A stretch of DNA of 64,000 nt from CAZEQK01 sp964514395. GTDB taxonomy: Bacteria > Bacillota > Bacilli > Tepidibacillales > Tepidibacillaceae. The translations under genes and the position numbers were made by a program. Shown one piece after another: positions 25,476 to 35,158 of this stretch. The first letter of the stretch is position 1. Every line of letters starts with the position of its first letter. A model generated the notes under the pieces. The model was not told the origin of the DNA, made no database searches, and was given only the letters and a program-made list of their open reading frames with translations. The stretch is from NCBI GenBank assembly GCA_964514395.1, contig CAZEQK010000010.1:1-64000 (forward strand). Reading direction: 5' to 3'.

Positions 25476-26294
25476 ATGTTACGTTCTTTATATTCCGGAG
25501 TATCAGGAATGAGAGGTTTTCAATTAAAATTAGATGTTATTGGTAATAATATTGCCAACGTTAACACCATTGGGTATAAAGCAGATCGTGTGGAGTTTCA
25601 AGATCTTCTAAGTCAGAAACTATCTGGAGTTACAGCTCCTGAAGCTGACGTGACAGGAGGAGTAAATCCTCGAACAGTTGGGCTTGGTAGTAAAGTAGCA
25701 GCGATTGATACGCTTCATACACCAGGTAGCTTGATGACAACAAATGTACCAACAGATTTGGCGATTGAAGGGGATGGGTTTTTCGCAGTAAAGCCTAATG
25801 GAGATGGCGATCAAATCTATCTAACAAGAGCTGGTAATTTTACTAGAGATGCATCTGGTAATTTAGTAACTTCAAATGGTTATCTAGTTTTAGGTGTAGG
25901 TGGTGACCCTATCAATATACCACCTGATGTGACATCATATGATATTTCAACAAATGGTCAGATTATATCTACTGATGCTACTGGAGCGACTAGTGTAATT
26001 AATCAAATAGGACTTGTAAAAGTACAAAATCCTGCTGGTTTAGAAAAAGCTGGGAGTTCCATGTATAAAATGACAGCTAATGCGAACTTAGATGGAACAC
26101 TTGAGGTAGTCGAACCACAAAACGTAGATGTTGGAACAGGCAGTATCCTTTCTGGTGAACTAGAAATGTCCAATGTGGATTTATCACAAGAATTTACTGA
26201 AATGATAATAGCTCAGAGGGGATTTCAGGCAAATACTAGAATCATAACTACTTCTGATGAGATTCTTCAAGAATTAGTTAATCTGAAACGATAA
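25476..26294 (+). CDS. flgE: flagellar hook protein FlgE (FlgG-like)
   Basis: This protein forms the hook or distal rod. The 272-residue product has the axial N-terminus (LYSGVSGMRGFQLKLDVIGN, then NIANVNTIGYK), the hook beta domain with AIEGDGFFAVKPNGDG and TRAGNFTRDASGNL, and the C-terminal motif (SNVDLSQEFTEMIIAQRGFQ and ANTRIITTSDEIL). In B. subtilis the gene at this place, first called flgG, encodes the hook protein FlgE, so I use that name; FlgG is the alternative by sequence alone. AAAGGAGG precedes the ATG. Confidence 0.88.
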   Translation: MLRSLYSGVSGMRGFQLKLDVIGNNIANVNTIGYKADRVEFQDLLSQKLSGVTAPEADVTGGVNPRTVGLGSKVAAIDTLHTPGSLMTTNVPTDLAIEGDGFFAVKPNGDGDQIYLTRAGNFTRDASGNLVTSNGYLVLGVGGDPINIPPDVTSYDISTNGQIISTDATGATSVINQIGLVKVQNPAGLEKAGSSMYKMTANANLDGTLEVVEPQNVDVGTGSILSGELEMSNVDLSQEFTEMIIAQRGFQANTRIITTSDEILQELVNLKR

Positions 26295-26340
26295 TCATTA
26301 ACTGGGGGGGTATCCCCCCAGTATTCTTAAGGAGTTAATC

Positions 26341-26535
26341 ATGATCTATGTTAATAGGTTAGATGGAAAAGAGTTCGTAATAAATGGATTGTTAATTGAA
26401 ACCATTGAAAGCACACCAGACACTATCATTACATTAACAACTGGTAAAAGATTTATTGTAAAACAGTCACTTGACCAAGTTATTAGTCAATTTGAAGAGT
26501 TCCTAAAACGGACACATAATATAAAAATTGATTAA
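26341..26535 (+). CDS. swrD: FlbD/SwrD family flagellar protein
   Basis: The 64-residue protein has the FlbD pattern: MIYVNRLDGKEFVINGLLIE, then TIESTPDTIITLTTGKR and a C-terminal helix. In B. subtilis, SwrD at this position increases motor torque and supports swarming. AAGGAG lies 9 bp before the ATG. It is between the hook gene and fliL. Confidence 0.9.
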   Translation: MIYVNRLDGKEFVINGLLIETIESTPDTIITLTTGKRFIVKQSLDQVISQFEEFLKRTHNIKID

Positions 26536-26566
26536 TATATAAAAAAAGAACGTCGGGGGTATTACT

Positions 26567-27001
26567 GTGTTTAAGAACAAACTATTGAATTTTACAATTA
26601 TTATTATGATTTCAATATCTCTTTTAGGTATCACGGCCTACTTTTTATATCAGTACATATTTCCGAGTACGAATACTGTTCAAGGAGTAGTGACGATTGA
26701 TGATCTGTTACCGAGAACAGTAAATGTTCCAAAAATAAGTACTAATTTAGGTAATTCATCCATTGTGGTTATTGAGATGACATTACTTGCAAGTAATCAA
26801 AAAGCAAAGCAAGAAGCAGATAAGCGCATGTTTCAAATTAAAGATAGAATCAATCTATATTTAAAAAATTTAACTATAGAATCATTTTCTACGGAAGAAA
26901 AAATAAATCAATTTAAAACTAATTTAATAAAAAGACTAAATAACCTTTTGCAGGATGGCAAGATTGAAGGTATTGATATTACGCAGCTTATTCTTCAATA
27001 G
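26567..27001 (+). CDS. fliL: flagellar basal body-associated protein FliL
   Basis: FliL surrounds the stator and supports torque. The 144-residue product has one N-terminal transmembrane helix (residues 8-29, LLNFTIIIMISISLLGITAY), an extracytoplasmic domain with the family pattern VVIEMTLLASNQKAKQEA and LIKRLNNLLQDGKI. It starts at GTG 26567. fliM follows. Confidence 0.88.
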   Translation: MFKNKLLNFTIIIMISISLLGITAYFLYQYIFPSTNTVQGVVTIDDLLPRTVNVPKISTNLGNSSIVVIEMTLLASNQKAKQEADKRMFQIKDRINLYLKNLTIESFSTEEKINQFKTNLIKRLNNLLQDGKIEGIDITQLILQ

Positions 27002-27039
27002 AATTTGACTCCAGCACATAGTTTATTGGGGTGACAAAA

Positions 27040-28041
27040 ATGACCGAAATTCTATCTCAAAATGAAATAGATGCTTTACTAGAAGCGATTTCTTCTGGTG
27101 AAATGAATGCAGAAGAATTAAAAAGAGACGATGAGATAAAAAAAGTAAAACTATATGATTTTAAACGTGCTCTTAGATTTTCTAAAGATCAAATTAGAAG
27201 TTTAACAAGAGTGCATGAAAATTTTGCAAGGTTATTGACTACGTATTTTTCAGCTCAATTAAGAACATTTATTCAAATATCAGTGGTTTCTGTTGATCAG
27301 CTACCTTACGATGAGTTTATTCGCTCTATTCCAAAAATGACAATCTTAAATATTTTTCAAGGAGCACCGTTAGAAGGAAGGATGGTGCTTGAAGTAAATC
27401 CAAATGTAGCATATGCTATGTTAGATAGAATTTTAGGAGGGCCAGGGATAGCTCCTGATAAAATAGGTAATTTAACAGAAATTGAAACAAAGATTATGGA
27501 AAAAATGTTTACGAAGGCTTTAGAAAATTTCCAAGAAGCATGGAAGAATATAGTTGATTTAAAGCCTGAATTAGAAATCATGGAAATGAATCCGCAATTT
27601 ATGCAAATTGTATCACCTAACGAAACGGTTGCGGTAATATCATTTAGCACAAAAATCGGAGATACAACTGGTATGATAAACCTTTGTCTTCCACATGTAG
27701 TACTAGAGCCTTTAATGCCTAAACTTTCTGCACATCATTGGTTTTCTCAGCAAAAGAAACAGATTGGGGAAGAGGATTATCAAAATATACAAAATAAAAT
27801 TAATTACTCCTTCTTACCGATATCAATACAGTTAGGGACTTCAACCGTTACTATATCTGATTTCCTACATTTAACACAAGGTGATGTTATCCAATTAGAT
27901 AATAAGGTGAAGGATTCATTAATTGCTTTTGTTGGACATATGGCTAAATATCGTGTGTATCCAGGATCTGTAAAAGGTAAGCTGGCAGTTCAGATTACTG
28001 ATATAATTGAGGAAGAGGAAGAGGTGATTACTGATGAATAG
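27040..28041 (+). CDS. fliM: flagellar motor switch protein FliM
   Basis: FliM is the C-ring subunit that binds phosphorylated CheY. ATG 27040 is preferred over GTG 27031 because GGGGTG at 27028-27033 serves it. The product of 333 residues has the N-terminal CheY-binding peptide (LSQNEIDALLEAIS), a CheC-like middle domain (LEVNPNVAYAMLDRILGGPG) and a C-terminal SpoA domain (HLTQGDVIQLDNKVKD). Its end overlaps the start of fliY by 8 nt. Confidence 0.95.
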   Translation: MTEILSQNEIDALLEAISSGEMNAEELKRDDEIKKVKLYDFKRALRFSKDQIRSLTRVHENFARLLTTYFSAQLRTFIQISVVSVDQLPYDEFIRSIPKMTILNIFQGAPLEGRMVLEVNPNVAYAMLDRILGGPGIAPDKIGNLTEIETKIMEKMFTKALENFQEAWKNIVDLKPELEIMEMNPQFMQIVSPNETVAVISFSTKIGDTTGMINLCLPHVVLEPLMPKLSAHHWFSQQKKQIGEEDYQNIQNKINYSFLPISIQLGTSTVTISDFLHLTQGDVIQLDNKVKDSLIAFVGHMAKYRVYPGSVKGKLAVQITDIIEEEEEVITDE

Positions 28042-29230
28042 AGATATGCTTTCTCAAGATGAAATTGATGCTTTATTGAAGCAAAATAATCTGGAGAGTA
28101 ATAAAGATGTTAGTCATGATCAAGAAAGTGAAAGAACTGTACAATTGGATGATTTTATATCGGCATTTGAGCAGGATGCAATCGGCGAAATTAGTAACAT
28201 ATCATTTGGAAGTGCATCTACAGCGTTATCTTCTCTTCTTGGTCTAAAGGTAGATATCACAACGCCAACATTAATATTGGTGAAAAGAGAAAATTTGCAT
28301 GAATATTTTCCATCACCACATGTTGCTATTCATGTTCAATATACAAAAGGATTCAAGGGTATTAATTTATTTGTAATGAAAGCAGATGATGCGAAAGTTA
28401 TCGCAGATTTAATGTTGGGTGGCACAGGTGAGGAAGTTAAAGCTGGGGAACTAAATGATATGGATATAAGTGCTGTACAGGAAGCGATGAATCAAATGAT
28501 GGGTTCCGCTGCGACTTCGATGTCAACTATTTTCAATACACCAGTCAATATTTCACCACCTGGGGTCGATATATTAAATATTTCCAATGGTAAAGGAGAA
28601 GAGAAGATTCCTGATGATGTGATGATACTTGTCTCTTTTAAATTGAAAGTAGGGACTTTAATAGATTCAAATATCATGCAGTTGGTATCGATTCCATTTG
28701 CTAAGGAACTGGTGAGTAAACTGTTGGGTACAGAGGAAGAAGATGAACAAATAAAAGAAAATGTTCAAGAAGAGAAATTATATAAAGAAGAAGTTGCAGC
28801 AACAATGGTAGAAAATAAAGAAACAAATGTACGAATAGAGAATGTCTCTGCTACAAATGGCGGTCCGAATAATTATCAAGAGTTGAGCAAATCTGTTAAT
28901 CCAAATGTAAATGTACAAAAGGCTCAGTTTGGAAACTTTAATTTTCCAGATGATAATAACAGACTCCTCGACCCAAATTTAGGATTATTAATGGATATAC
29001 CTTTGCAAATTACAGTAGAGCTTGGAAGAACGAAAAAATTAATTAAGGATATTCTAGAATTATCACAGGGTTCTATTATTGAGTTAGATAAGCTAGCAGG
29101 TGAACCTGTCGATATATTTGCAAATAATAAATTAATTGCAAAAGGAGAAGTTGTTGTTATTGACGAAAATTTTGGAGTAAGGATTACTGATATTATCAGT
29201 CAATATGATAGAGTTAAAAAACTACAGTAA
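28034..29230 (+). CDS. fliY: flagellar motor switch phosphatase FliY
   Basis: FliY is the Gram-positive C-ring protein that both forms the switch and dephosphorylates CheY. The 398-residue protein has an N-terminal CheY-binding peptide (MLSQDEIDALLKQN), a CheC-type domain with two E/N active-site motifs (DAIGEISNISFGSA and EAMNQMMGSAATSM), an acidic linker (about 235-290) and a C-terminal FliN/SpoA domain (LGRTKKLIKDILELSQGSII). It overlaps fliM and is followed by cheY, its substrate. Confidence 0.95.
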   Translation: MNRDMLSQDEIDALLKQNNLESNKDVSHDQESERTVQLDDFISAFEQDAIGEISNISFGSASTALSSLLGLKVDITTPTLILVKRENLHEYFPSPHVAIHVQYTKGFKGINLFVMKADDAKVIADLMLGGTGEEVKAGELNDMDISAVQEAMNQMMGSAATSMSTIFNTPVNISPPGVDILNISNGKGEEKIPDDVMILVSFKLKVGTLIDSNIMQLVSIPFAKELVSKLLGTEEEDEQIKENVQEEKLYKEEVAATMVENKETNVRIENVSATNGGPNNYQELSKSVNPNVNVQKAQFGNFNFPDDNNRLLDPNLGLLMDIPLQITVELGRTKKLIKDILELSQGSIIELDKLAGEPVDIFANNKLIAKGEVVVIDENFGVRITDIISQYDRVKKLQ

Positions 29231-29257
29231 TAGTATTTTATGAGAGGAGAAATATGG

Positions 29258-29620
29258 ATGGGTAAAACTATATTAATCGTAGACGACGCTGCATTTATGA
29301 GAATGATGATTAAAGAAATCTTAACAAAAAATGGATTCGATGTAATAGGGGAAGCAAGTGACGGAGCTGAGGCTGTAGAGAAATACGGTGAATTAAATCC
29401 AGATTTAGTGACGATGGATATTACCATGCCAGAAATGGATGGAATCACTGCATTGAAAAAAATAAAGGATACTGATCCAAATGCGAAAATAATTATGTGC
29501 TCCGCGATGGGACAACAAGCGATGGTTATTGATGCCATTCAAGCTGGTGCAAAGGATTTTATCGTTAAACCATTTCAAGCTGATCGAGTAATAGAAGCAA
29601 TTACAAAAGCATTAGGATAG
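29258..29620 (+). CDS. cheY: chemotaxis response regulator CheY
   Basis: CheY carries the signal from CheA to the motor switch. ATG 29258 is chosen because GAGGAG at 29242-29247 would lie inside the longer frame from 29240. The product is 120 residues, with acidic pocket Asp9/Asp10, phospho-acceptor Asp54 (VTMDITMPEMDG) and conserved Lys in FIVKPF. It sits between fliY and fliO, as in B. subtilis. Confidence 0.95.
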   Translation: MGKTILIVDDAAFMRMMIKEILTKNGFDVIGEASDGAEAVEKYGELNPDLVTMDITMPEMDGITALKKIKDTDPNAKIIMCSAMGQQAMVIDAIQAGAKDFIVKPFQADRVIEAITKALG

Positions 29621-29630
29621 GATGTTCATC

Positions 29631-30173
29631 ATGAGATTATTTTTGTCATTAATATTTCTACTCTCTATACCTCTTAAATATGTATTTGCTGAAAAGAATT
29701 CAGGGATAGATAATATGGGAGAGTCTGGATTGATAATAGAAGTTATTGTATATTTAGCATTGGTCTTATTCTTAATTTATTTACTATTTTGGCTCTTAAA
29801 GAAGAATAGATCTATTATAAAGTCGAATGTTTTTAATCATCTAGGAGGATTATCATTAGGACAGAATAAATCTATTCAAATCGTTGAAATAGGGAATAAA
29901 ATATATATTCTCGGTATTGGTGATAATATCAATTTAGTGAACATTATTGAGAACAATGATGATTTGGATTACATAAAAGAATCTATTGATTATTATCAAA
30001 ATAAAAATGGTAAATTGACTGATTGGCTGAAACGTAAATTCTCATTTAATAAAAAAAATAATTTTCAGAGTCAATTTGAAAATGAATTAACTGAAAAAAT
30101 TGAGCAATTAAAGGATAAACGAACACAGTCAGTTAATCAGCTATTTGATGAAAATTCTGAAAGGAATAACTAG
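29631..30173 (+). CDS. fliO: flagellar biosynthetic protein FliO/FliZ
   Basis: FliO helps fold FliP in the export gate. ATG 29631 has better spacing to AGGA (29619-29622) than ATG 29622. The product of 180 residues has a signal-like helix (MRLFLSLIFLLSIPLKYVFA), a second transmembrane helix (about 41-60) followed by basic residues, and a small cytoplasmic domain (GGLSLGQNKSIQIVEIGNK, then YILGIGDNINLVNII) with a charged tail. B. subtilis names this gene fliZ. Confidence 0.88.
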   Translation: MRLFLSLIFLLSIPLKYVFAEKNSGIDNMGESGLIIEVIVYLALVLFLIYLLFWLLKKNRSIIKSNVFNHLGGLSLGQNKSIQIVEIGNKIYILGIGDNINLVNIIENNDDLDYIKESIDYYQNKNGKLTDWLKRKFSFNKKNNFQSQFENELTEKIEQLKDKRTQSVNQLFDENSERNN

Positions 30174-30181
30174 GGATCATC

Positions 30182-30943
30182 ATGAAGAAATATAAAATTT
30201 TAATGATTGTAGGCATATTGGTATTTTACATCTTACCTTTTGTTGTACATGCTCAACCAAATAATGTTGTCATACCAGGATTAAACTTGCAGGTTAATTC
30301 TTCAAATAACCCACAAAGTGTATTTAGTTCTATTCAATTAATTATTATATTAACTGTTTTGTCATTAGCACCTGCTTTTTTAATATTAATGACTAGTTTT
30401 ACTAGAATTGTAATAGTATTGTCCTTTGTGAGAAATGCCTTGGCAACTCAACAAATGCCACCAAATCAAGTAATCATTGGTTTAGCCTTATTCTTAACAT
30501 TATTTGTAATGGGGCCAACACTATCTGATGTAAATCAAAATGCCTTACAGCCATATTTAAATGGGAGTATTGATCAAACACAGGCTCTAGACGCTGCAGC
30601 AAAACCTTTCAAGCATTTCATGATAAAACAAACACGAGAAAAGGATTTGCTTTTATTTTTGAATTATTCAAATGAAAAAAAACCAAAAAACGTTGAAGAT
30701 ATTTCTTTAAAGATTCTAGTACCTGCTTTTACTATAAGCGAATTAAAAACTGCTTTTATGATGGGATTTATGATTTTTATACCCTTTTTAATCATTGATA
30801 TGGTTGTGGCTAGTACACTCATGGCAATGGGGATGATGATGCTACCACCAGTAATGATTTCCTTACCTTTTAAAATATTATTATTTATCATGGTAGACGG
30901 TTGGTATTTGATTGTGAAATCTTTATTGGAAAGCTTTCATTAG
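30182..30943 (+). CDS. fliP: flagellar export protein FliP
   Basis: FliP is the core pore subunit of the flagellar type III export gate. The 253-residue protein has a cleavable signal (MKKYKILMIVGILVFY, ending VVHAQ), and conserved blocks FTRIVIVLSFVRNALATQQ, PPNQVIIGLALFLTLFVM, FKHFMIKQTREKDL and LKTAFMMGFMIFIPFLIID. Four membrane helices are evident. It heads the fliP-fliQ-fliR-flhB-flhA group. Confidence 0.96.
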   Translation: MKKYKILMIVGILVFYILPFVVHAQPNNVVIPGLNLQVNSSNNPQSVFSSIQLIIILTVLSLAPAFLILMTSFTRIVIVLSFVRNALATQQMPPNQVIIGLALFLTLFVMGPTLSDVNQNALQPYLNGSIDQTQALDAAAKPFKHFMIKQTREKDLLLFLNYSNEKKPKNVEDISLKILVPAFTISELKTAFMMGFMIFIPFLIIDMVVASTLMAMGMMMLPPVMISLPFKILLFIMVDGWYLIVKSLLESFH

Positions 30944-30954
30944 GAGTGTAAAAC

Positions 30955-31221
30955 ATGTCTCAAAACTTTGTTATTCAACTTTTTGGTAAAGCTATATATA
31001 CCATATTAATTGTTTCGGCGCCGATGCTTGGGTTAGGACTGCTTGTGGGTCTTTTAGTTAGTATTTTTCAAGCGACTACTCAAATTCAGGAACAGACTTT
31101 AGCATTTATTCCTAAAATAGTAGCTGTTTTATTATCCATTGTTTTATTTGGTCCTTGGATGCTTTCCCATTTAATAGATTTTACAATAGCTATTTTTAAT
31201 CAATTGAGCTCTTTAAGTTAG
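30955..31221 (+). CDS. fliQ: flagellar export protein FliQ
   Basis: FliQ surrounds the FliP/FliR pore. The 88-residue protein has two hydrophobic helices (about 15-40 and 50-75) with the family motifs APMLGLGLLVGLLVSIFQA and TQIQEQTLAFIPKIVAV. AGGAGTG precedes the ATG. It lies 12 bp after fliP. Confidence 0.95.
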   Translation: MSQNFVIQLFGKAIYTILIVSAPMLGLGLLVGLLVSIFQATTQIQEQTLAFIPKIVAVLLSIVLFGPWMLSHLIDFTIAIFNQLSSLS

Positions 31222-31234
31222 ACTGGTGAACCCT

Positions 31235-32008
31235 ATGATTGATAACACAAATATTTATATTTTCTTGTTAATTCTTGTTCGTATGTCGACCTTCATCATT
31301 GTCGCACCTATTTTTTCATCAAGAGGAATACCGGCTTATATTAAGATAGGACTTGCTTTATTTTTATCATTATTAATATTACCTGTCATTTCTATAAATA
31401 GGACGATGAGTTTAGATGGTAACTACATCATTTATGTGATTGAGGAAGCGATGATAGGTCTATCCATCGGTTTTATGGGACAGTTAATATTTACAGCAAT
31501 ACAGGTTGCAGGTTCATTTATCGATTTGCAGGTTGGGTTTGCACTAGCTAATGTCATTGATCCGCAAACCGGCATCCAAAGTCCAATTACTGGTAACTTT
31601 AAGTATACTTTTGCAGTCTTGTTATTTCTTGTTTTAAATATTCACCATCTTTTTATTGGGGCTATTATTTCTAGTTTTCATACCTTACCTATTACAGGTG
31701 AATGGTTCAGTAAAATAAATAGTGAACCAATTATGATGTTGGTTGTAGCAACTTTTTCACAAATGTTTGTATTAGCTTTTAAAATTGCAGCACCAATAAT
31801 TATTACTTTATTACTAACAGATATTGCACTAGGTATTGTTGCTAGAACGGTACCTCAATTGAATGTTTTCGTAGTTGGGATGCCATTGAAAATTTTTATA
31901 CTGTATTTTATTTTTATCATTATTGCTAGTGGCTTAATATATATCTTTAAAGATTTATTTGGAGCGATGATTGCTTCGATTAAACAATTTATAGATTTAA
32001 TGGGGTAA
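31235..32008 (+). CDS. fliR: flagellar export protein FliR
   Basis: FliR is the third pore component of the export gate. ATG 31235 is preferred over GTG 31226 since GGTGA at 31225-31229 can serve it. The product of 257 residues is highly hydrophobic with about six helices, starting IFLLILVRMSTFIIVAPIFS and including LQVGFALANVIDPQTG, which is typical of the family, and RTVPQLNVFVVGMPLKI. flhB follows 6 bp later. Confidence 0.94.
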   Translation: MIDNTNIYIFLLILVRMSTFIIVAPIFSSRGIPAYIKIGLALFLSLLILPVISINRTMSLDGNYIIYVIEEAMIGLSIGFMGQLIFTAIQVAGSFIDLQVGFALANVIDPQTGIQSPITGNFKYTFAVLLFLVLNIHHLFIGAIISSFHTLPITGEWFSKINSEPIMMLVVATFSQMFVLAFKIAAPIIITLLLTDIALGIVARTVPQLNVFVVGMPLKIFILYFIFIIIASGLIYIFKDLFGAMIASIKQFIDLMG

Positions 32009-32013
32009 ATAGT

Positions 32014-33102
32014 ATGGCAACCTTAAAAATGAACCTTCAATATTTTGCGGGTGAGAAAACAGAAAAAGCAACGCCAAGAAAAAGACAAGATACTCGAAAA
32101 AAAGGACAGGTTGCAAAATCAAATGAATTACCCTCAGCAATTATTTTTTTATTCATGTTTATCTTGTTTTATGTATTAGGATCTAGTATTTCACAAAACT
32201 TTATTAATTTATATAAAAAAATATTTACCAAATACCTCGTTTATCAAGTTACTGTTTCAAATATTAGATTGGTATTTCTTGATATTCTGAGCAGCATTGT
32301 ATGGGTAATATTCCCTATTTTTGCAGTAGCATTGGTTGGCGCATTAGCAGGAAATCTCATACAGGTAGGCTTTTTGATTACAGGAGAACCGCTAAAGGTG
32401 AAGTTGAACAAATTAAATCCTATTGAAGGAGCTAAGAAGATTTTTTCAACGAAAGCCCTAATAGAGTTAGCAAAATCATTATTAAAAATAACAATTGTTG
32501 GATATATAGCATTTTCAGTAATTTGGTCAGAAAAATCCACCTTAATTGCATTGTATCATTATAATTTATCTGACATATTGGCTTTTAGTGGGAGTTTAAT
32601 ATTACAAGTCGGCCTAAAAACATCTATTTTATTAATTATATTAGCTTTATTGGATTATCTTTATCAAAGGTACGAACATGAAAAGAATATTAAAATGTCT
32701 AAGCAGGACATCAAAGACGAACATAAGAAAACAGAAGGAGACCCATTAATTAAAAGTAAGATTAAAGAGAGACAACGACAAATGGCTATGAGTCGAATGA
32801 TGCAATCTGTTCCTGAAGCAGATGTTATCATTACGAACCCTACACATTTTGCGGTTGCAATCATGTATAAACCCAAGGAGATGGGTGCTCCGCAGGTTGT
32901 AGCAAAGGGAATGGATTATATAGCTTTAAAAATAAAAGAGGTTGCGAAGGAAAATGACATTAGTACTGTTGAAAATAGATGGTTAGCAAGAACGCTTTAT
33001 CATCAAGTAGAAATTGGTGATTCGATTCCAGCAGATTTATTCCAAGCTGTTGCAGAAGTACTTGCTTATGTATACAAAATTAAAGGCTTAGCAAAATCAT
33101 AG
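32014..33102 (+). CDS. flhB: flagellar export switch protein FlhB
   Basis: FlhB controls the order of export, changing specificity after self-cleavage. The 362-residue protein begins MNLQYFAGEKTEKATPRKRQ, four transmembrane helices follow (about 35-230), and the cytoplasmic tail holds the cleavage site NPTH (ITNPTHFAVAIMY, near residue 275). It acts with FliK, encoded upstream. Length and motifs are normal. Confidence 0.96.
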   Translation: MATLKMNLQYFAGEKTEKATPRKRQDTRKKGQVAKSNELPSAIIFLFMFILFYVLGSSISQNFINLYKKIFTKYLVYQVTVSNIRLVFLDILSSIVWVIFPIFAVALVGALAGNLIQVGFLITGEPLKVKLNKLNPIEGAKKIFSTKALIELAKSLLKITIVGYIAFSVIWSEKSTLIALYHYNLSDILAFSGSLILQVGLKTSILLIILALLDYLYQRYEHEKNIKMSKQDIKDEHKKTEGDPLIKSKIKERQRQMAMSRMMQSVPEADVIITNPTHFAVAIMYKPKEMGAPQVVAKGMDYIALKIKEVAKENDISTVENRWLARTLYHQVEIGDSIPADLFQAVAEVLAYVYKIKGLAKS

Positions 33103-33121
33103 TTTATTGTAGGTGAAAAAG

Positions 33122-35158
33122 GTGAACCAGATAAGACAAGTCATAGTTCCATTTGCAGTAGTACTTATAGTAATGATGATGGTACTTCCGTTACCGCCAG
33201 TATTATTGAGTTTTCTCTTAATAATTAATATTTCATTATCTCTAATTATAATATTAGTTGCTATGTTTACGAAAGATTCCTTAGAGTTTTCAATTTTTCC
33301 TTCATTGCTATTAATAACCACCTTATTTCGTCTATCTCTAAATGTATCTACTACTAGATCTATTTTAACAAATGGGGATGCTGGTGATGTAATTAGAGCA
33401 TTTGGTGATTTTGTAGTTAATGGACAGCCGGTAGTGGGATTTGTAGTCTTTATCATACTTGTTATTATACAATTTGTTGTTATTACGAAGGGATCAGAAC
33501 GTGTTGCAGAAGTGGCAGCCCGTTTTACACTGGATGCAATGCCTGGTAAACAAATGAGTATCGATGCAGATCTGAATGCAGGATTAATTAATGAACTGGA
33601 TGCAAGAGAAAGAAGAAGAAACATTGAAAGGGAAGCAGATTTTTATGGTGCAATGGATGGTGCTAGTAAATTTGTTAAAGGTGACGCCATTGCAGGAATT
33701 ATTATTTTAATTATCAATGTTATTGGTGGTCTTATTATTGGAATGGTGAATTTCAATTTATCTATTGGTGAATCAGCAACAAAATTCACCTTACTCTCCA
33801 TTGGTGATGGTTTAGTTAGTCAGATACCTGCTCTATTAATATCGACGGCAACTGGAATTATTGTGACACGAGCAGCATCTGATGGAAATCTGAGTGAAGA
33901 TATCAGTAAGCAACTATTAAATTACCCTAGATTATTATATATAGTAGCAGGAACCATTACGTTACTAGGATTATTTACTCCAATCCATCTCACGACGGTA
34001 ATGCCTGTAGCAGGATTATTAGGCTTCGGGGGCTATAGAATGCAACAGATAAAGATAAAGGAACAAGTGTTATCTGAACACATGACAGAGGATGAAGAAA
34101 TAGAACAGGTAAGAAGCCCAGAAAATGTGATTCAATTATTAAATGTAGATCCGATTGAATTTGAATTTGGCTATGGATTAATTCCCTTGGCTGATGCAGA
34201 TCAAGGTGGGGATTTACTTGACCGAGTCATTATGATAAGAAGACAAATCGCATTAGAATTAGGTTTGATGGTGCCCGTAATCAGAATTCGTGATAATATT
34301 CAATTAAAACCTAATGAATATATTATTAAAATAAAAGGAAATAAGGTCGCTGACGGCGAAATTTTATTAAATCACTATTTAGCAATGAATGCTGGATTAG
34401 ATAACGATGAAATAACTGGTATAGAAACAACAGAACCAGCCTTTGGCTTACCTGCTTTATGGATTAATGAAGAAATGAGAGAAAAAGCAGAAATGACTGG
34501 TTACACTGTGGTAGATGCACCTTCAGTGGTAGCTACACACTTGACTGAGATTATTAAAAAGTATTCTAGTGAATTATTAGGTAGACAAGAAGTGAAAACA
34601 TTAGTGGATCATTTAAAAGAGTCTCAATCTGCATTAGTGGATGAACTTATACCAAATCTATTAAATATAGGTGAAATTCAAAAGGTATTAGCTAATTTAT
34701 TAAGTGAAAAGGTATCCATTAGAAATTTAGTGACTATATTTGAGACATTAGCAGATTCAGCAGTATATTCTAAGGACCCAATGGTACTTACTGAGTATGC
34801 TAGACAGGCACTATCTAGACAATTAACATTACAATATACAGAACCGAACCAACCATTAAAAGTAATTACAGTTGGTCCTTCATTAGAGAAAAAAATTTCT
34901 GATAGCGTTCAGCAATCAGAACAAGGGAGCTATGTAGCATTAGACCCAAATGTATCACAGATTATATATCGTAAATTAAGCGAGGAAGTAAATCGTCTAT
35001 TACAGGTAGGACAGCAAGCAATAATCTTAACCTCACCAATGACTAGAATATATTTAAGACAACTAATTGAACGTGTGATGCCTGATGTACCTGTGCTTTC
35101 TTATAATGAATTAGAACCACATGTTGAAGTACAAAGTGTAGGAGTGGTGAATATATAA
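33122..35158 (+). CDS. flhA: flagellar export protein FlhA
   Basis: FlhA forms the cytoplasmic ring that docks export chaperones and uses proton motive force. GTG 33122 is preferred over GTG 33113 because AGGTG at 33111-33115 would lie inside the longer frame. The product of 678 residues has eight N-terminal membrane helices, the FHIPEP-like block (VAARFTLDAMPGKQMSIDAD, then LNAGLI) near residue 145, and the cytoplasmic domain (PALWINEEMREKAEMTGYTV). Its TAA overlaps the flhF ATG. Confidence 0.95.
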   Translation: MNQIRQVIVPFAVVLIVMMMVLPLPPVLLSFLLIINISLSLIIILVAMFTKDSLEFSIFPSLLLITTLFRLSLNVSTTRSILTNGDAGDVIRAFGDFVVNGQPVVGFVVFIILVIIQFVVITKGSERVAEVAARFTLDAMPGKQMSIDADLNAGLINELDARERRRNIEREADFYGAMDGASKFVKGDAIAGIIILIINVIGGLIIGMVNFNLSIGESATKFTLLSIGDGLVSQIPALLISTATGIIVTRAASDGNLSEDISKQLLNYPRLLYIVAGTITLLGLFTPIHLTTVMPVAGLLGFGGYRMQQIKIKEQVLSEHMTEDEEIEQVRSPENVIQLLNVDPIEFEFGYGLIPLADADQGGDLLDRVIMIRRQIALELGLMVPVIRIRDNIQLKPNEYIIKIKGNKVADGEILLNHYLAMNAGLDNDEITGIETTEPAFGLPALWINEEMREKAEMTGYTVVDAPSVVATHLTEIIKKYSSELLGRQEVKTLVDHLKESQSALVDELIPNLLNIGEIQKVLANLLSEKVSIRNLVTIFETLADSAVYSKDPMVLTEYARQALSRQLTLQYTEPNQPLKVITVGPSLEKKISDSVQQSEQGSYVALDPNVSQIIYRKLSEEVNRLLQVGQQAIILTSPMTRIYLRQLIERVMPDVPVLSYNELEPHVEVQSVGVVNI